DNA of 40,506 bases from a virus: the IMG/VR virus record IMGVR_UViG_3300043313_000240, positions 1 through 40,506 of that record; one strand, 5' to 3'. A model generated the notes under the pieces. That model worked only from the letters and a program-made list of their open reading frames with translations, was not told the DNA's origin and ran no database searches. Position numbers and translations under genes: made by a program. Within the stretch, counting starts at the first letter, position 1; the number at the start of each line of letters is the position of its first letter. Shown here in pieces: positions 9,491 to 17,277 of the stretch.

Positions 9491-9512
9491 CTATCTCTCC
9501 GTTGTTGCCTTC

Positions 9513-9574
9513 AAAAAAGTGCCGGGCCGCCTTCATGGAAGGAAGGCATCTTACCTACACGTCAGCAGCCCGGC
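9513..9574 (-). terminator. Terminator after the major capsid gene
   Basis: Read on the minus strand, GCCGGGCTGC pairs with GCGGCCCGGC (10 bp with one G-T pair), a small CCTTC/GAAGG inner hairpin sits in the loop, and a run of six T follows (9518-9513). It lies 53 bp after the capsid stop and just before the next ribosome site. It is probably partial, giving more capsid than neck/tail transcript. Confidence 0.8.
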
Positions 9575-9626
9575 TTCTTCCCTTTCGCGTGTTCGGCGCG
9601 TCAGGAAGCCTACAACCTCCAATTGA

Positions 9627-10655
9627 TCAGGAGGCTGGGACCGAATCGTACAGTCTCCAGTTGAACATGGGGTTGGTCATGCAAAGTTCCCCCATCCACC
9701 CGATGAACTGCGCGACTGCGTCCTTGTCGATGGGCATCTGCCCGTCGCTGTCGAACAGCTTGTCGAAGTTTCGGTTGGGGTGGTAGCGGATCTTGAGGCT
9801 GTCGGTGTCGATACCGAAGGTTGTATTGGCGGGCATGTTGCTGCCGATACCTCCATCCAGCACGATCTCGGCCCGTTTTCCTCCGCCGATATATTCAAGC
9901 GAAGAGAACCCCAGCGTGCCCATCGACGTATTGCTGGTTTGGCGCTGGATCGCCAGCGTTGCCGCGTCGTACGCCGCATAGTGCTCCGGCGACATGATCA
10001 AGAGGTCAGCATGGTCGCGACCACGCGAACGCGCCGTCATGATGGCGTTGAGCATCGGCCTGATCGTGGTCGAGTTGACCTGCGTCGAGCCAGCCATGAA
10101 GCTGTGCGCGTCGTAGGTCGTGGTACGCCAGATCGTATTGAGGTTACGATCGATGCCGCCATAGGTGCCGGTATTGGTGACGATCGGGATCGCAGTCGCA
10201 AGGCCCGTAAGCTGCTTGCCGCCGTTGGCGGAGCCGTCGCCGTAGAGGGCCGCGTCCATTGCATCTTCCAGAGCGCGTTCAGCAGCGGAGATGTACGCGT
10301 CGTACACGTCCATCAGCTGGTTCTCGCCCTCGTTGTTGAGGATCTCCTGCATCGACAGGATGATCGGCACAACAACCTGCTTGGGCGTGTAGGCGGCGTC
10401 GTTGAACAGGTCGATCGCCGGGTTGAGCAGCTGGTCGTAGCCGGAGTACCATTGAGCTGCCTGCTTGGCGATCTGCAGCGTCTGGCGGATGACCGGACCC
10501 GAATAGGTCTGCCACGCGCCCTTGCTCCTGAGTTTTGAAAGCAGCGCGTTGTTGTTGCTGACAAGATCTTGGTAGCCGCTTGAACGCTCCTCCAAGGCCA
10601 TTGAGAGGATCTGCTGGTAGGCAGCCGCGGTAGTTACGTTGGGCATTGTTGCCAC
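9627..10655 (-). CDS. Major capsid protein
   Basis: 342 residues, GGAG about 9 bases before the ATG. It begins MATMPNVTTAAAYQQILSMA and has a long N-terminal helix, then AIDLFNDAAYTPKQVVVPIILSMQEILNNEGENQLMDVYDAYISAAERALEDAMDAALYGDG, the spine-helix region of HK97-fold coat proteins of this podovirus type. Later features are DLLIMSPEHYAAYDAATLAIQ and a DAVAQFIGWMGELCMTNPMFNWRLYD end. It follows the scaffold gene by 20 bp and is followed by a terminator, the usual arrangement for a highly expressed coat protein. No cleavage protease is encoded nearby. Confidence 0.85.
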   Translation of the reverse strand: MATMPNVTTAAAYQQILSMALEERSSGYQDLVSNNNALLSKLRSKGAWQTYSGPVIRQTLQIAKQAAQWYSGYDQLLNPAIDLFNDAAYTPKQVVVPIILSMQEILNNEGENQLMDVYDAYISAAERALEDAMDAALYGDGSANGGKQLTGLATAIPIVTNTGTYGGIDRNLNTIWRTTTYDAHSFMAGSTQVNSTTIRPMLNAIMTARSRGRDHADLLIMSPEHYAAYDAATLAIQRQTSNTSMGTLGFSSLEYIGGGKRAEIVLDGGIGSNMPANTTFGIDTDSLKIRYHPNRNFDKLFDSDGQMPIDKDAVAQFIGWMGELCMTNPMFNWRLYDSVPAS

Positions 10656-10674
10656 TCCACATGGGGTTCAGATG

Positions 10675-11940
10675 TCAGCCACCGTTGACGCGGCGTATCG
10701 CGTTTTGGATGGCAGTTCGACGTTCCACCGGAACTTTGGGTCGCCGCGATGCCCCGTTTGAGGAGGCCACATCCGGTGATCCAGAGATCGATCGGTCTAC
10801 GGGTCGGGTCTGAGCCGATGTGTCGCGGGTCTGAGCCGCTGTGGTGCCGGGGCGGAGTAACTCAGCCCGGCGGTAGGCTGTCGGCAGATCAAAGCCTAGT
10901 TTCAGCTCCTTTTCAATAAGGTCGCCCAATTCATCGAAGCGGGGGTGCGCTTCCGCGAACTGGTCGACCGCGGAGCGGGTGTGAAAGAATTGCCGTTCGT
11001 GGTGCAGCTGCTGCAGCTGCTGCTTGGTCTGGGTAACCTCCCGGTGCAGGCCGCCGAGCTGCTGCTGCAGGGCGGTCTGGGCATTGCCCTGCTGCATGGT
11101 CTTCAGCGCCTCCGGCGTCTGGCTCAGGACGTGGTAGCAGATGTCGCGGAAGGTGATGCGTTGCCCGGTCTGCGGGTCGACCATGCCCAGATTGTTGACG
11201 ATGTTGTCGAGCCCGGCGACCGGATCGGTACGCAGCTTGTTCTCGATCCCGATGTAGTTCGACAGCGCCTGCTGCAGCGTGGTGCCCTGCTGGCGCGCCA
11301 GCTGGTCGTAGGCCGCCACCGGCTGGTAGGCCTCGGCGACGCCCCTGTAATGCCGGTGGATGTTGTCCGCTTCCTGATGGAGCCGGTGGTAGTCGCCGCG
11401 GACGCTTTCGGGGGCGCTGTCCCAATCCTGCTTGGCTCGCTCCGAGATCCGCGGCGGCGGGTCGCGATAAGGTGCCCCCTCGGGAAGGGTACGGGCACGC
11501 GGCAAGGCGTTTTGCGCTCTGTTTGCGTCATTTTGCGCTCCATTTGCCGCATTTTGCGCTGCGTTTTGCGCTCTCGGCGCAAACTGGCCTCGCTCGCCTC
11601 GGGGGAGCTGGCCCTCTTTCTCCTTCGGCGTGTCTTCCGGGGGCTGGTTATGCCCCTTCTTGGCCTCTGCAGCCGGGGTTTGTCGCAATTTGTCGCGATC
11701 TGTCGCGAGTTGTCGCGACTTGTCGGGCGGATTGTTGGCCCGGTCGAAGGCGCGCTGGATGGCCTCTCTGCGGCTCTCCGGGCGGCCCTTGCCGCCCTCT
11801 ATGTCGCCGGGAGGCGCAGGCGGAGCTTGCGACCCTACAGGGGTCGGCGAGCTGGGCGGGTTCTGGTTGATGGGAACTTCGGCTTGCGCCGGTGCGGGCG
11901 CGGCACTCGGCGGCGCCGCGGGGGCTGACGTGTCTGACAT
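10675..11940 (-). CDS. Scaffolding protein
   Basis: 421 residues; GGAAAG before the ATG. The first 170 residues are Pro/Ala/Gln-rich and charged, including an AQNA-type peptide repeat (about 120-145). The middle and end are helical with a Gln-rich coiled coil (LQQQLGGLHREVTQTKQQLQQLHHERQFF, about 285-315) and a basic C-terminus (RRPKVPVERRTAIQNAIRRVN). Disordered acidic/basic helical proteins directly upstream of the coat gene are assembly scaffolds in portal-type podoviruses; the basic C-terminal helix is where P22 scaffold binds coat. The gene also carries a 10-bp DNA repeat (11681-11726). Confidence 0.75.
   Translation of the reverse strand: MSDTSAPAAPPSAAPAPAQAEVPINQNPPSSPTPVGSQAPPAPPGDIEGGKGRPESRREAIQRAFDRANNPPDKSRQLATDRDKLRQTPAAEAKKGHNQPPEDTPKEKEGQLPRGERGQFAPRAQNAAQNAANGAQNDANRAQNALPRARTLPEGAPYRDPPPRISERAKQDWDSAPESVRGDYHRLHQEADNIHRHYRGVAEAYQPVAAYDQLARQQGTTLQQALSNYIGIENKLRTDPVAGLDNIVNNLGMVDPQTGQRITFRDICYHVLSQTPEALKTMQQGNAQTALQQQLGGLHREVTQTKQQLQQLHHERQFFHTRSAVDQFAEAHPRFDELGDLIEKELKLGFDLPTAYRRAELLRPGTTAAQTRDTSAQTRPVDRSISGSPDVASSNGASRRPKVPVERRTAIQNAIRRVNGG
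11681..11726. repeat. Five head-to-tail 10-bp repeats (TGTCGCGANT) inside the scaffold gene
   Basis: On the plus strand the units start at 11681, 11691, 11701, 11711 and 11721: tgtcgcaatt, tgtcgcgatc, tgtcgcgagt, tgtcgcgact, tgtcgg. A 10-bp period is not a multiple of three, so the encoded peptide is not itself repeated, meaning that the conservation is at DNA level. The pitch is one helical turn, as in protein-binding iterons. A packaging or replication site is possible; function is unproven. Confidence 0.7.
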
Positions 11941-11978
11941 GATGCTTTCCTTCAGCGCGTTTGATTAGTCGCATGCAG

Positions 11979-12299
11979 TCAGAATGACCGCACTCCGGCC
12001 TTGTACTTTTGGATCGCTGTGTGGATTGCCCGCTTCCTGACCGCTTTTACGTTGGGGTCCGCCGTTGCCCTCTGTTTCGGCGGCAGCTTCTCGTTGCCGA
12101 CCTCGATCAGCCCGTGCGCCTTCCCCACGGCGCGGTACTGTCGTTTCGAGGTGTAGAACTTGCCGTCGACCTGCTCGACCGGGTCCATGGTGTCGCTGAT
12201 GACGAAAGGCAGCGGCATGTTTTCGGCCCGCAGCTTTTCGTGGCGGATCTTGCGGACCCGCCACCTGCCCGGCGCGAACTCCTCCAGCTCAATAGACAT
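11979..12299 (-). CDS. Conserved small protein next to scaffold
   Basis: 106 residues overlapping the upstream gene by 11 nt. It begins MSIELEEFAPGRWRVRKIRHE and contains ISDTMDPVEQVDGKFYTSKRQYRAVGKAHGLIEVGNEK, a block I associate with small proteins beside podovirus capsid genes, and a basic C-terminus (RKRAIHTAIQKYKAG). No catalytic motif is visible. Function unknown; a role in head assembly is inferred from position only. Confidence 0.7.
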   Translation of the reverse strand: MSIELEEFAPGRWRVRKIRHEKLRAENMPLPFVISDTMDPVEQVDGKFYTSKRQYRAVGKAHGLIEVGNEKLPPKQRATADPNVKAVRKRAIHTAIQKYKAGVRSF

Positions 12300-14058
12300 T
12301 GCAGCCTGCCGACGTCATGTAGGCGTTGAGGGCGGCGTTCTTCGCCAGCGCCTGCGTATTGTTCATCGCGCCGCCAATGAACGCCGACGCCAGTTCGTCT
12401 TGAAAAACGAAACCACCTGTCCCGGTGCCATCCAGATTGTAGGCAAACACAAACCAGTTGTACGTCGGGCGCGCCAATGCCGCCCCGGTAGTGGCTCCCA
12501 GCAGCAGTGCATTGTTCTTATAGAGGTTTATGGTCGTGGAATTGGTCCGGGTGACGATGTAGCTGCCCCACGCGTTGGGATTGGCGACACCACTCCAGTA
12601 GCTGTCATTCAGGGTATGTTCCGTCGTGCCGCCCTGCAGTGTGCGTAAGGTACAGTAGCTCCCGGTCGCGGAGGCCGCTGAACCCATGCCTTTGACGACA
12701 CTGTCCCCCGTGCGGGACGTCAGGGCATAAAAGCCATACGAAGCAGCGTTCTGTTGGAAATTAACGCCCGCAGAGGGCGCAAATCCAAGGTCAAGATAAG
12801 TGCCAAGGTTACCATCCTTAAGTCCGCGCATCACCGTGAGTATCATCGGGCCATTAGGCTCGCTCCACTGCGCCAGCCTGACGATATCAACCTTCGCCTG
12901 TGGCCTGTTCTCTGCCGCAAACAGCCACTCGTTGTCGAGTAGCGCCCAGACGCCCGCCGCCTTGTAGGCGGTGATCAGCGTATCGACGCGGCCGCGCTGC
13001 GTGGTGCTGACAGTGCCGCCCGCTGCGATCACCGCATTGACCCACGCCGTCGTCGCCGGATCTTCCACCGGACCGCTCGCGATTGGGCCGACTGGCGACG
13101 ATGTGGCGTTGGCGCTGCCCGCGCCGTTGGTCGCCGTCACCGTCACGCTGACGTTGGTCGTGGCATCTCCCGACACCAGCAGATACGTGCTCGCCGTCGC
13201 GCCCGATATGCCCGAGCCGTTGCGCAGCCACTGGTAGGCGTAAGATGGAGATCCGCTCCACGTCCCCGTGGTCGTCGTCAGCGTCTGGCCTACGTTTGTC
13301 GTGCCGCTGATAGCAGGCAGCACTGAGTTGACGGGCACGCCAAGCACGGCCCCGGTCGCTGCCGACGTCGCGCTGGTGTTTCCAGCTGCGTTGGTCGCGG
13401 TGACCGTCACCGTGATGGTAGACCCGGCGTCTGCCGTCACCAGCGCGTAGGTGTTTGCCGTTGCGCCACTGATGCTCGTTCCGCCACGTTTCCACTGATA
13501 GGCGTATGTGATCGGTGCCGTGCCGGTCCATGTGCCTGATGTCGTCGTCAGCGTCTGGCCTACCGTCGCCGTGCCCGATATCACCGGCAGCACTGTGTTC
13601 GCAGGCAGCACCAGCGGCGTGATCGGCCCGACTGCCGCAGACGTCGCGCTCGCGCTGCCCGCAGGGTTGGTCGCCGTCACCGTCACCGTAATGTTGGTAG
13701 TGCCGTCCGCCGTCACCAGCGTGTAGATATTGCTCGTAGCGCCCGCGATGTTCACCCCGCCGCGCTTCCACTGATAGGTGTAGCTCGCCAGCGTGCCGCT
13801 CCAAGTACCGACCGTCGTCGTTAGCGTCTGGCCTACCGTTGTCGTGCCGCTGATGACAGGCGGCGTCAGGTTGGCGGGAATAACCGCCGGGCCAAACAGT
13901 GTGCCCGTGGTGTCGGACACGGCGAGGCCGCCAGTCGCAACCGGCGTCACACCGAGGCCAAAACCGTTTGTGGACACCGTCACCGGCAAGCCACCCATTG
14001 CTGTGGTGGCTTGCCTGACGGCAATCCCGTTAGGTACGGCGATAACGGGAAGTGCCAT
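12289..14058 (-). CDS. Surface-exposed virion protein with three Ig-like repeats and a C-terminal lectin-like module
   Basis: 589 residues. Three tandem 85-90 residue Ig-like units begin near residues 60, 150 and 242. Each has the pattern P-x-I-S-G-T-x-x-V-G-Q-T-L-T-T-T, G-T-W-[ST]-G, Y-x-Y-Q-W-x-R, and ends with T-V-T-A-T-N-x-A-G. The C-terminal 240 residues (WVNAVIAAGGTVSTTQRGRV ... YLDLGFAPSAGVNFQQNAASYG) resemble the concanavalin-like module of phage decoration and fibre proteins. Such proteins decorate capsids or tails and bind carbohydrate weakly. It lies between portal and scaffold, which favours a head fibre. No signal peptide is seen. Confidence 0.75.
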   Translation of the reverse strand: MALPVIAVPNGIAVRQATTAMGGLPVTVSTNGFGLGVTPVATGGLAVSDTTGTLFGPAVIPANLTPPVISGTTTVGQTLTTTVGTWSGTLASYTYQWKRGGVNIAGATSNIYTLVTADGTTNITVTVTATNPAGSASATSAAVGPITPLVLPANTVLPVISGTATVGQTLTTTSGTWTGTAPITYAYQWKRGGTSISGATANTYALVTADAGSTITVTVTATNAAGNTSATSAATGAVLGVPVNSVLPAISGTTNVGQTLTTTTGTWSGSPSYAYQWLRNGSGISGATASTYLLVSGDATTNVSVTVTATNGAGSANATSSPVGPIASGPVEDPATTAWVNAVIAAGGTVSTTQRGRVDTLITAYKAAGVWALLDNEWLFAAENRPQAKVDIVRLAQWSEPNGPMILTVMRGLKDGNLGTYLDLGFAPSAGVNFQQNAASYGFYALTSRTGDSVVKGMGSAASATGSYCTLRTLQGGTTEHTLNDSYWSGVANPNAWGSYIVTRTNSTTINLYKNNALLLGATTGAALARPTYNWFVFAYNLDGTGTGGFVFQDELASAFIGGAMNNTQALAKNAALNAYMTSAGCNVY

Positions 14059-14060
14059 GT

Positions 14061-15008
14061 TTACTTCCTGCCCTTGCTCTTCTTGGCGGCCTTCTTCGGC
14101 TTGGCCTTGGCCTTGGTTGTCCGCGAGGTCCGCTTGGTCTCGCGGGCCGCAGGCGGATCTTCAGGATCGAGGAACTCAAACTCCAGCGCATCACTTTCGT
14201 GCTCGCCGTTCCGCACCGTCACCGGGCAGACCGCGGGCACCACGAACAGGCTCGGCTTGACGCCGGTGGTGACCTCGGTCTCGCTGACAAACGTGGTCGG
14301 CTCGACCAGCCCGTTGAAGTAGATCACACTCTCCGGCGTGAACCCGGTGCCGTGCACATGCATCACGATGTCCTCGGCATCGCCAGCGTCCGCCTCGTCA
14401 GGGTCGAGACGCTCTAGATCCGGCGCCTCGTCCAGCTCACCCTCGCCACCGCCCTCGCCTTCGCCGCCCTCCTCGGTGGCCGATCCCTCGCCACCGACGT
14501 CGCTGCCGGGAGGCTCGTTAATGCTGGCGTTGTCGAGGGAGCTGCCGCCCGGCCCCGGCGTCAGCGTAGTGTTCGGCTTGGGATCTGACCGCAAGGCTGC
14601 CGCGCCGAGCGGGTTGTGGTCGGATTGCTCCGCCGGTGTGCGCGGCTCGTTGATCGACTTGACCGGCGGCGGGTAGACCGGCTGGACGCCGCCCTGCTCC
14701 ATGCCGAGGCTGGTGGGGTCGACAATGCCGCCGGGATTAATAACCTTCGGGTCGGGTTGCACGCTCGGGATCACCGGCGTGACGTTATCGCGCGTCTTCT
14801 GACCGGGATTGTCGCTCGGGCTCTCCGGCTTGCCGCGCAGTCCGGTGCGCTCGTCCATCGGCTCGTCGAGGTAACTGTGGGGCCGGTCTACCTGCGCCTT
14901 GCGGACGTCGTCGATGCGGACGTCTTGCTCGGGCACCGCCGGGCGGTCGCCCTGCATGGGCATCGGGCGGTCCTTATGCTCGGTTTTATCTTCGTGCTTG
15001 GTCGCCAT
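14061..15008 (-). CDS. Virion-block protein with acidic linker and IPT/TIG-like domain
   Basis: 315 residues from ATG 15008, chosen because GAGGGAG lies seven bases upstream; the longer start at 15047 is out of range of it. The first half is hydrophilic (KHEDKTEHKDRPMP...), then a Gly/Glu tract (about 155-190). Residues about 210-280 form an IPT/TIG-like Ig fold (MHVHGTGFTPESVIYFNG, PTTFVSETEVTTGV, VTVRNGEHESDALEFEF). The Lys-rich C-terminus has KAKAKPKKAAKKSKGRK. The basic tail could contact DNA or capsid. It groups with the two neighbouring Ig-type proteins. Confidence 0.7.
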   Translation of the reverse strand: MATKHEDKTEHKDRPMPMQGDRPAVPEQDVRIDDVRKAQVDRPHSYLDEPMDERTGLRGKPESPSDNPGQKTRDNVTPVIPSVQPDPKVINPGGIVDPTSLGMEQGGVQPVYPPPVKSINEPRTPAEQSDHNPLGAAALRSDPKPNTTLTPGPGGSSLDNASINEPPGSDVGGEGSATEEGGEGEGGGEGELDEAPDLERLDPDEADAGDAEDIVMHVHGTGFTPESVIYFNGLVEPTTFVSETEVTTGVKPSLFVVPAVCPVTVRNGEHESDALEFEFLDPEDPPAARETKRTSRTTKAKAKPKKAAKKSKGRK

Positions 15009-15070
15009 GGTCGTCTCCCTCATGTGCGCGGCAGGATCGCCGCGCACCCCAATAACGTTTCAGTGGCGCA

Positions 15071-15817
15071 TTAAGTCCAAGTGATGGTGCGGGTAGATGG
15101 CACGGCGACGCCGCCGAGCTTGACGTCTACCGATTGTGTTCCGGCCAGCGCCTTCTTGGCGATAGTCGCAGTCAGCGAGGTGGCGCTGACATAGGTCGTG
15201 GTCTGCTCGCGATTATCGACCCAGATCCGGCAACCCGGCACGAAACCGGTCCCGGTACAGGTCAGCACCGCCGTGCCTGACGCCCCCGAAGTTGTCGGCG
15301 CCTGCAGGGCCGCCGTCAGCGTCGGGTTAGTGGTCGGCGACAGCGAGGAGGCGTGCGTGGCGTTCGGCCCTGCCGCAACCGTCGCCGCAGTCTGCACCGG
15401 CCCCGTCGAGTAGGTCTTGGAGGTGTCAAAAGTGCCGCTGACGACAGTGTAGGTGATGTTGCCGGGGTTGGTCACCACCACCTCGGTGCCCGAGCCTTCG
15501 TGTGGCACACTGGTCGCGGCAGGCACGACGCCGTTGGCCGCGCCGGGGTAGCTACCCTCGGTGCCGCCAGCAGTGGCGCCAGAGCCGACACCTTGGGTCA
15601 GCGCCGCTGTATTGGTCGCAAAGGTGCCGACCGGGCCAGCAGCGCCGTCATCGAAATACGGGACATTGCCCGCGGTGTTGATGATCGTGTTATCGGCGTA
15701 GTCGATGTAAAGGTTCTTGCTGAAGTTCGGCGGATTGGGGCTGGTAGCCCCCGTGCAGCTCATGTTGGTCGGCGGCGTCGGGTTGGGCGGGGTAACGGTC
15801 AGTGCTGACTGCGCCAT
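15071..15817 (-). CDS. Virion-block protein with C-terminal IPT/TIG-like domain
   Basis: 248 residues, GGAG ten bases before the ATG. The N-terminal half is Thr/Pro/Gly-rich with NPGNITYTVVSGTFDTSKTY. The C-terminal 75 residues (VLTCTGTGFVPGCRIWVDNREQTTTYVSATSLTATI ... QSVDVKLGGV) follow the IPT/TIG pattern and resemble the domain in the next gene. It is likely a decoration or head-fibre component; no enzymatic signature was seen. Confidence 0.65.
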   Translation of the reverse strand: MAQSALTVTPPNPTPPTNMSCTGATSPNPPNFSKNLYIDYADNTIINTAGNVPYFDDGAAGPVGTFATNTAALTQGVGSGATAGGTEGSYPGAANGVVPAATSVPHEGSGTEVVVTNPGNITYTVVSGTFDTSKTYSTGPVQTAATVAAGPNATHASSLSPTTNPTLTAALQAPTTSGASGTAVLTCTGTGFVPGCRIWVDNREQTTTYVSATSLTATIAKKALAGTQSVDVKLGGVAVPSTRTITWT

Positions 15818-15826
15818 GCTAGTCTC

Positions 15827-17089
15827 CTATGGGTTGCGGTAATAATCCTGTGCGGCCAGTGCTCCCATGCCTGCGGGAGCCGCACCCGCAATGCCGTACT
15901 TTTTCATGATGTCGATGATCGACGGATCGAACACGACGTAGTTGCTTGAGCCGGTGCCTGCGCCGCGCGATCCCTGATCGAGATACTTGATGCCGGGGAT
16001 GCCTGCTTCGTAAAGGCGTTCAGATGCCTTCACCTTGTCACGGTAACCACCCGGAACCAGTTTTTGGCTTTCGTATATCTGCGCCCCGCTTGGATCAGGC
16101 AGCGGTTTTGGAATGCTGATGTTTGGATTGCCTTCTAGCGCCGCCAGCAAAGCGTCGTCATGCGAACGCATCAGGTTTTTATCAGCCTTAAACCCAAACC
16201 TCTCAAGTGCTGCTCTTACTTCCGGCGACTGTGTATGCAGCCCCCTATCCCAATCCAGCATATGCGCCGGGTCGGCCTTGATGTTGACCTCGTAGGTGCG
16301 CGGGCCGACAGGGGCCTTGCCCTTCAGCATCTCTACCGCACCCTCAAATTGGCGTGGGAAGTTGGCTTGCCAATAACCGTCACGATCCTTGTGCAGATAC
16401 TCCAAGGCCTTCGCGCGATCTGCGCCGCTATTCCTGAGCGCAATGGTTGCTAATGTCTCTGCATCGTTCTGCTTGAACTGCGGGTGTTCGGTAAACGCCT
16501 TCCAATACTGCCCGCCCTGCCCGCTCACCGCCGGGTTCTCGGCGAAATACAATCCATGCCCATATACCTGCGCGCCCTCGCCGGTGCCTATCTTCGCCAG
16601 ATCGAACTTGTCGAAGTCGTGCGGCGAGGAGTGGTAGGCGCGGATGCCTTTTATCAACTTGTTCAACGATCCCGCCTCGGCCTCGTCAGGGTTCATGATC
16701 GCGCCTAGCGCGCCAGCGGCCAGCTTATAGCCGACACGGCCCGGCCCGGTCGCCAGCATCAATCCGGCATCCAATGGATCTTGCGGCACGACGCTCTGGA
16801 TCGCCAGCTGGCCCATCACGTCAGCGGCGCGGTTGGCAGTCTGATTGCCCTGCCATGTCGGCCCGCTCGGGACCATCGGCTCGCCGACGTCGGGCAGCTC
16901 CTTCGGCGGCTTGTAGGCGGGCCACATGCCGACGCCGGGCTCAAAGCGTACGGGATGCGCCAGCGCGCCCATCGCAAAGCGGGGGTCTGGCGGCGCCTGC
17001 TGCGGCTGTTCAGGCATCACGCCGCCGGTCGGCAAGCCAGACATCGGGTCGTAATACTCGTCCTGCCGTGCGAGCGAGCCCATCGCCAT
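15827..17089 (-). CDS. ADP-ribosyltransferase-like protein (ART-PolyVal type) in the virion block
   Basis: 420 residues; the start overlaps the upstream stop (TGATG) and has GGGGAGG eight bases before it. Residues 1-145 are a Pro-rich region and a short hydrophobic helix (LMLATGPGRVGYKLAAGALGAI). The ART-like core begins with AYHSSPHDFDKFDLAKIGTGEGAQ (His153), then YGHGLYFAEN (176-185), an inserted helical region, and ends with GIKYLDQGSR (366-375) and NYVVFDP (383-389). This matches the H-Y type ADP-ribosyltransferase family seen in phage polyvalent proteins. In those, NAD+ is used to modify host targets. Location beside the portal suggests packaging into the virion and ejection, as for T4 Alt; activity is unproven. 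Confidence 0.75.
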   Translation of the reverse strand: MAMGSLARQDEYYDPMSGLPTGGVMPEQPQQAPPDPRFAMGALAHPVRFEPGVGMWPAYKPPKELPDVGEPMVPSGPTWQGNQTANRAADVMGQLAIQSVVPQDPLDAGLMLATGPGRVGYKLAAGALGAIMNPDEAEAGSLNKLIKGIRAYHSSPHDFDKFDLAKIGTGEGAQVYGHGLYFAENPAVSGQGGQYWKAFTEHPQFKQNDAETLATIALRNSGADRAKALEYLHKDRDGYWQANFPRQFEGAVEMLKGKAPVGPRTYEVNIKADPAHMLDWDRGLHTQSPEVRAALERFGFKADKNLMRSHDDALLAALEGNPNISIPKPLPDPSGAQIYESQKLVPGGYRDKVKASERLYEAGIPGIKYLDQGSRGAGTGSSNYVVFDPSIIDIMKKYGIAGAAPAGMGALAAQDYYRNP

Positions 17090-17277
17090 CAGCCCAGCCT
17101 CCCCGTCTTATCCTGCGCTACCAACCGCCGGATAATCTCTCGCGTCATCTCCGTTGGCTCGCCAGCCAGACACTCGTAGCCGGGGTGCTTCATGTAATAT
17201 TGCACCCTCTCCTCATACGTCATGCCTGCAGTGACCTTGTTGATTACGGGATCAGACATCACCCACTTAGCCATCAT
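17089..17277 (-). CDS. Small conserved protein after portal
   Basis: 62 residues overlapping the portal stop (ATGA) and the next start (TGATG), so it is coupled at both ends. It reads MMAKWVMSDPVINKVTAGMTYEERVQYYMKH and has a helical C-terminus EMTREIIRRLVAQDK. No known domain was recognised. A second ATG directly follows the first, so the start could be 17274. Confidence 0.65.
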   Translation of the reverse strand: MMAKWVMSDPVINKVTAGMTYEERVQYYMKHPGYECLAGEPTEMTREIIRRLVAQDKTGRLG

